A DNA stretch of 8,812 bases from PZPK01 sp047628385 (GTDB lineage Bacteria > Pseudomonadota > Gammaproteobacteria > Pseudomonadales > Oleiphilaceae), in NCBI GenBank assembly GCA_047628385.1, contig JBLHVH010000145.1, positions 1 to 8,812 on the forward strand, given 5' to 3'. Position numbers and translations under genes: made by a program. Positions within the stretch are counted from its first letter, which is position 1. Each line of letters starts with the position of its first letter. Below, one piece after another: positions 5,611 to 8,812 of the stretch. The notes beneath the pieces are model-generated. The model saw only the letters and a list, made by a program, of their open reading frames with translations. It had not been told where the DNA came from and searched no databases.

Positions 5611-6453
5611 ATGAAAACATCACATAAGCAGTTACCTCCTGTCGTCATTATTCATGGCATGTGGAGCACTCCTGACACGTTAAAAGATATTAAGCAATCA
5701 TTTGAGGATGAAGGGTACTGTACCTTCGCACCTCGGTTACCGCTGCATTTACCAAGGAATAAACTAGATGCTAAACAGCGTACTGAATTGGGTAAATTAA
5801 GCATTCAGGATTATTTAAGTTCTTTAGAAGCGTTTATGGACAAACTTGATCAGCCTCCCATTTTAGTCGGGCATTCTATGGGTGGTTTACTGGCACAATT
5901 AATTGCAGCCAAATACCCTTGCGAGAAACTAATACTTATTTCGTCTGCCCCACCAGCAGGTATCAATGCTTGGCATTGGTCGGTAGTACGTACATTTGGT
6001 CATAATGTATTCAAATTTCCATTTTGGCGTTCAACAACCAATTTGCTACTAAAAAATATTCGTTATGGTATCGCTAATTCGCAGAGCGCTAAGCTACAAC
6101 GTGAACTATCACAGAACACAACCTTAGAGTCAGGTCTGGCGTCATGGCAAATATCAATGTGGTTTTTAATTAGACACCCACCAACAAAAGTTGAATACGA
6201 TAAAATCGAATGCCCAGTGCTCATTATAGGCGGTACTGAAGATAAGATTACACCACTTACAACGCAACTCAAACTCGCGGGTAATTATGGTAATAAAGCT
6301 ACTGTCAAAGTATTTCCAGGTGCATGTCATTGGACAATCGGAGGCAGCCATTTTCCTAAAATAAAACAAACTATCTTCTCATGGCTGGACCCGAAAACTG
6401 AACGGCCAGCGACCAAAAACAAACGCATTAGTTTAGAAGCGCTAGTTGCGTAA
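5611..6453 (+). CDS. Alpha/beta-hydrolase (esterase/lipase, LipR position in mymA-like operons)
   Basis: A 280-residue single-domain alpha/beta-hydrolase. It has the oxyanion-hole motif HGMWS at residues 15-19 and the nucleophile elbow GHSMGG with Ser89. The acid Asp211 is in GGTEDKITP and the catalytic His240 in GACHWTIGG. The triad is therefore complete. There is no signal peptide, so it acts in the cytoplasm. In context it most likely hydrolyses the ester made by the monooxygenase next door, releasing an acid and an alcohol; the substrate is unknown. It starts 15 bp after the monooxygenase, with AGGAGG overlapping that gene's stop. It occupies the same place as lipR in the mycobacterial mymA operon, although that shared position is the argument rather than close sequence identity. 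Confidence 0.9.
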   Translation: MKTSHKQLPPVVIIHGMWSTPDTLKDIKQSFEDEGYCTFAPRLPLHLPRNKLDAKQRTELGKLSIQDYLSSLEAFMDKLDQPPILVGHSMGGLLAQLIAAKYPCEKLILISSAPPAGINAWHWSVVRTFGHNVFKFPFWRSTTNLLLKNIRYGIANSQSAKLQRELSQNTTLESGLASWQISMWFLIRHPPTKVEYDKIECPVLIIGGTEDKITPLTTQLKLAGNYGNKATVKVFPGACHWTIGGSHFPKIKQTIFSWLDPKTERPATKNKRISLEALVA

Positions 6454-6480
6454 AACTTACATAATATCTGAGGCTAAAAC

Positions 6481-7299
6481 ATGAACACCACATGGAAAAA
6501 TAAAAATATTCTTATCACAGGGGCCGGTTCAGGTATCGGACAAGCCTTGGCTAAATTATTTGCCTCGCAAGGCGCCAAACTCATATTAACCGACATTAAT
6601 ACGGATAACTTAACACAAACAGCGAAGGCATTAGGCTCGTCTGTTTTAATTTACAAAACCGCCAACGTAACCGACAAGTCGGACTGGCAAGCTCTCGTAA
6701 AAGAAATCAACAGCAAAGCAGGCCATTTAGATGTACTAATAAATAATGCAGGTATGACTTCATTTGGTTTTTTTAACGAAACCTCAGAAGCCTTATTTAA
6801 TAAAGTCATGGATGTGAATTTAAATGGTGTGGTAATGGGTTGCCGTGAAATGCTCCCCCTATTAGAAAAATCAACGCGCGGTATAATTGTGAATGTGGCG
6901 TCTATTTTTGGATTAATCACTATGCCAATGGTAACGCCTTATCACGCCTCAAAGTTTGCGGTTAGGGGTTTTACAGAAGCATTAAATCAAGATATGATTT
7001 TTCTGAAAAAGAATATCGATGTCATTTGCGTCATGCCAGGCGGCATTCGAACCAATATTGCTAATTACGCTGAGACCGATTGTAAAAACCCAAACGATTT
7101 CGCAAAACACTTTGCTAAAATCGCCCGAACAACACCCGCACAAGCCGCAAAAACAATCGAGAAAGGCATGCGTAAAAATACCTTTCGGGTTTTAATTGGC
7201 GCTGATGCCAAAGTAGTTGATTGGCTTTACCGCTTACTACCCACAAATTATTACAAAGTATCTAACCGCTTACTGGGCGTTCAAAATTTTTTGAAATAA
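6481..7299 (+). CDS. Short-chain dehydrogenase/reductase (classical SDR)
   Basis: A 272-residue NAD(P)-dependent oxidoreductase of the classical SDR family. The cofactor motif TGAGSGIG is at 13-20 and NNAG at 88-91. The catalytic tetrad is complete: Asn113, Ser141 (NVASIFG), Tyr154 and Lys158 (YHASK). An acidic residue after beta-2 (LILTDIN) favours NAD over NADP. The enzyme interconverts a secondary alcohol and a ketone. As the third gene of the operon it could supply the ketone substrate of the monooxygenase. GAGG at 6470-6473 is seven bases before ATG, and the gap from the hydrolase is 27 bp. No terminator is visible in the 26 bp before the convergent RhuM-Fic gene, so the operon transcript may run into that gene's antisense strand. 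Confidence 0.92.
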   Translation: MNTTWKNKNILITGAGSGIGQALAKLFASQGAKLILTDINTDNLTQTAKALGSSVLIYKTANVTDKSDWQALVKEINSKAGHLDVLINNAGMTSFGFFNETSEALFNKVMDVNLNGVVMGCREMLPLLEKSTRGIIVNVASIFGLITMPMVTPYHASKFAVRGFTEALNQDMIFLKKNIDVICVMPGGIRTNIANYAETDCKNPNDFAKHFAKIARTTPAQAAKTIEKGMRKNTFRVLIGADAKVVDWLYRLLPTNYYKVSNRLLGVQNFLK

Positions 7300-7325
7300 T
7301 AAATAACGCGATCATGACCTCGATG

Positions 7326-8327
7326 CTAACCAAACGTTGCCCTTGGGTTGGTGTCGGGTGACAGCATATTCATAATTAGGCGAATTAAGGTCTCTTTTTG
7401 TTTAGGGTCAGATTGAGCCACCAGTAAAGTAAGCGCCGCTAGACCCGTGTCATTGATAATTTCTTGGCCTTGCGCATTCATTAGGTGGTTATTTCGGTGT
7501 AAGAAGTCTACAAACAAAAAAGCGCCGCTGCGTTTATTGCCATCAGTAAACGGGTGGTTCTTAACGACAAAATATAATAAATGCGCGGCCTTGCTTTGAA
7601 TGGAGGGGTACGCTGGTGCACCGAACACGGTTTGGTCTAAATTACCTAAGAGTGCATCAAGCCCATCACCACGCGACTGGGCAAACAACTCAGTCGCTTC
7701 ACCTCGACCTATCAGACTTTGTTTTAAGTGCGCCAATGATTCACTGGCCTGTTGATACGTGGGCAGTATACCGCCAAGGCTTCCTTCTGGTTCATTGAGT
7801 TGGCCGTCATCATAACGTTGCAGCCACAAAAAAGTGTGTGTGTAACGACTAACAATTTCGACAAAGCCTCGCCCCGTGTCGAGCAAAAAATCTGGGCTGG
7901 CAGCGGTTTTTCGTATCAGCTGTAGGGCGGCGTCTAGCGCTTGTGCATGTTGTTCAATGCGTTGCTGGTTAACTCTATAGCCTTGACTTAGCTGTTCTTT
8001 GAGTAGTTTGGTAGCCCATTGGCGAAACTTTACACCTTGCTTTGAATTAACCCGATACGCAACTGATATTATAGCGTCCAAATTATAATGCTGTCGCGTT
8101 CGATTGACGCTTCGTTCACCCTCTTTTTGAACGACCGAGAAATCCTCGGTCGTTGCGCTTTGCTCTAACTCTTGCTCTAAATAAATGCTCTTTAAGTGCA
8201 AACTAATATTGTCAGAACTTGTCCCTAACAACCGTGCTAACTGTTTCTCAGACAGCCATACTGACTCTTTCTCAAGCTGAACCTGAATGTCACCGTTAGT
8301 ACTTTCAAATATTGCTATATCACTCAT
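7326..8327 (-). CDS. RhuM-Fic/Doc fusion protein (virulence RhuM family)
   Basis: A 333-residue protein with two parts. Residues about 1-120 are a RhuM-type domain (VWLSEKQLARLLGTSSDNIS, a helix-turn-helix-like stretch, then HYNLDAIISVAYRVNSKQG and FRQWAT). Residues about 190-320 are a Fic/Doc domain with the active-site loop HPFTDGNKRSG (His258 to Gly268). Fic proteins move a phosphate-containing group, usually AMP, onto target proteins. Doc, which carries Lys in the DxNKR loop, phosphorylates EF-Tu instead. The Asp262-Gly-Asn-Lys265-Arg here is Doc-like, so the modification chemistry is uncertain. Such genes often sit in accessory islands, next to restriction-modification or toxin systems. 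By eye its base composition is richer in G+C than its neighbours. The Shine-Dalgarno is weak (AAGAAG). No cognate antitoxin is clearly visible. Confidence 0.88.
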   Translation of the reverse strand: MSDIAIFESTNGDIQVQLEKESVWLSEKQLARLLGTSSDNISLHLKSIYLEQELEQSATTEDFSVVQKEGERSVNRTRQHYNLDAIISVAYRVNSKQGVKFRQWATKLLKEQLSQGYRVNQQRIEQHAQALDAALQLIRKTAASPDFLLDTGRGFVEIVSRYTHTFLWLQRYDDGQLNEPEGSLGGILPTYQQASESLAHLKQSLIGRGEATELFAQSRGDGLDALLGNLDQTVFGAPAYPSIQSKAAHLLYFVVKNHPFTDGNKRSGAFLFVDFLHRNNHLMNAQGQEIINDTGLAALTLLVAQSDPKQKETLIRLIMNMLSPDTNPRATFG

Positions 8328-8342
8328 AAAACGCTTCTTGTT

Positions 8343-8474
8343 TTAATGGTTCAGTGTATCACCAAGAATATTATTTAATTGATCACGTCGTTTTTTCATC
8401 TGTGTTTGTTGATTAGCATAATCAACCCGAAGTTCTTCAAAGCCGTCACTAACCACTTCGCCTAAATGGGAATT
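8343..8474 (-). pseudogene. Short coding remnant or small ORF upstream of the RhuM-Fic gene
   Basis: On the minus strand a 43-codon open frame ends with TAA at 8343-8345, 15 bp before the RhuM-Fic start. It translates to a charged, helix-prone segment (GEVVSDGFEELRVDYAN, then QQTQMKKRRDQLNNIL). No ATG precedes it in frame before the stop TAA just above 8474. The only early start is GTG (V7), with a weak AGG four bases before it, giving 37 residues. Protein-like composition and operon-like spacing suggest either the 3' end of a lost upstream gene or a very small partner of the Fic protein. I do not recognise it. Confidence 0.4.
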
Positions 8475-8688
8475 TTAAATATCCTGATTATAGTGACAGG
8501 CGACAAAGTTTAGAGACTTCCATCGAAAAAATTGATGACTAATGTGAATAAACATAGTGAGCGAAAATTGAATAGTTGTCATGATTATACTTTGAAAAAC
8601 ACCTGCCCTCACAGCATTTAATTACAGGTGTATTTCAATTATCTACCGTAGAGTTGAAGCATGATTCAGATAGAAGAACCTTTGTTTA
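8475..8688. other. Non-coding gap between the remnant and the FnIII-like gene
   Basis: This A+T-rich stretch has no convincing reading frame on either strand. The one clear structure is the inverted repeat at 8599-8631, listed as a terminator. Confidence 0.6.
8595..8631 (-). terminator. Candidate terminator of the FnIII-like gene
   Basis: On the minus strand ACACCTG (8631-8625) pairs perfectly with CAGGTGT (8605-8599) and is followed by TTTT (8598-8595). The 19-nt loop is long for a Rho-independent terminator. The position, about 57 bp after the stop codon at 8689-8691, fits. Confidence 0.5.
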
Positions 8689-8812
8689 TTAGATGATAGA
8701 GACGCTAATAGTCTCAGAAAAATCACTCTCTAAACCGTCACTATCTACAACTGTTATCGCGAAAAAATGCTCGCCTTGTTCTAAATTTTCGATCCGGAAG
8801 TCGGTATACAAA
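8689..8812 (-). CDS. C-terminal end of a fibronectin type III-like domain protein (partial)
   Basis: The minus strand is open from the window edge to TAA at 8689-8691 and gives 40 residues. The pattern YTDFRIENLEQGEHFFAITV followed by VDSDGLESDFSE is that of the last strands of a fibronectin type III domain (the tyrosine-corner-like L..G..Y/F.F.V, then D..G..S..S). Such domains are typical of large secreted or surface proteins. The rest of the gene lies beyond the window, so nothing can be said of its overall function. Confidence 0.65.
   Translation of the reverse strand, partial: LYTDFRIENLEQGEHFFAITVVDSDGLESDFSETISVSII

Noticed and set aside
5349..5648. A 99-codon minus-strand frame opposite the monooxygenase tail
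   Set aside because: It mirrors the low-complexity tail, has no homology features and spans the coupled gene junction of the plus-strand operon.
7300..7325. A shared terminator between the convergent SDR and RhuM-Fic genes
   Set aside because: The 26-bp gap contains no inverted repeat followed by a T-run on either strand.
8343..8474. Calling this a Fic antitoxin gene
   Set aside because: There is no ATG, only a weak GTG start, and the inhibitory motif is incomplete. It is kept as a remnant or possible small ORF.

Overview
The window looks like a chromosomal segment of a low-to-moderate G+C gammaproteobacterium, probably a marine, Alteromonadales-like one. This is inferred from a sortase-system-type histidine kinase, a DUF4124 protein, a Csr/Gac-type small RNA and general codon use. 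No rRNA, tRNA, CRISPR array or recognisable insertion sequence is visible.

Layout. 1-773 (+): 3' part of a sensor histidine kinase that begins outside the window. 828-1286 (-): small secreted DUF4124 protein with its own terminator at 773-805. 1343-1516 (-): an unannotated, non-coding RNA of about 174 nt with the full architecture of a CsrB/RsmY/RsmZ RNA. It has eleven GGA motifs, three of them displayed in hairpin loops, and a Rho-independent terminator. A near-consensus GacA/UvrY-type box lies about 65 bp upstream of the predicted start. 1702-2010 (+): small exported protein with four cysteines, transcribed divergently from the RNA. 2122-2564 (-): decayed gene for an exported protein built of about 33-residue Cys-containing repeats. 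2759-3850 (-) and 3961-7299 (+): an AraC-family regulator divergent from a three-gene operon of Baeyer-Villiger-type flavin monooxygenase, alpha/beta hydrolase and short-chain dehydrogenase. 7326-8327 (-): RhuM-Fic fusion protein preceded by a short coding remnant (8343-8474). 8689-8812 (-): C-terminal end of a fibronectin-type-III-like protein with a candidate terminator at 8595-8631.

How the parts work together. The catabolic block has the same gene order as the mycobacterial virS-mymA-lipR-SDR locus. Its logic is alcohol to ketone (SDR), ketone to ester (monooxygenase), ester to acid plus alcohol (hydrolase), controlled by the divergent AraC protein; the substrate cannot be read from sequence. 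The CsrB-like RNA would titrate the translational regulator CsrA/RsmA under control of a GacS/GacA (BarA/UvrY) two-component system. Neither CsrA nor GacA is encoded in the window. The RNA is the most interesting feature here: it is invisible to protein-based annotation and lies in a 415-bp gap without coding sequence.
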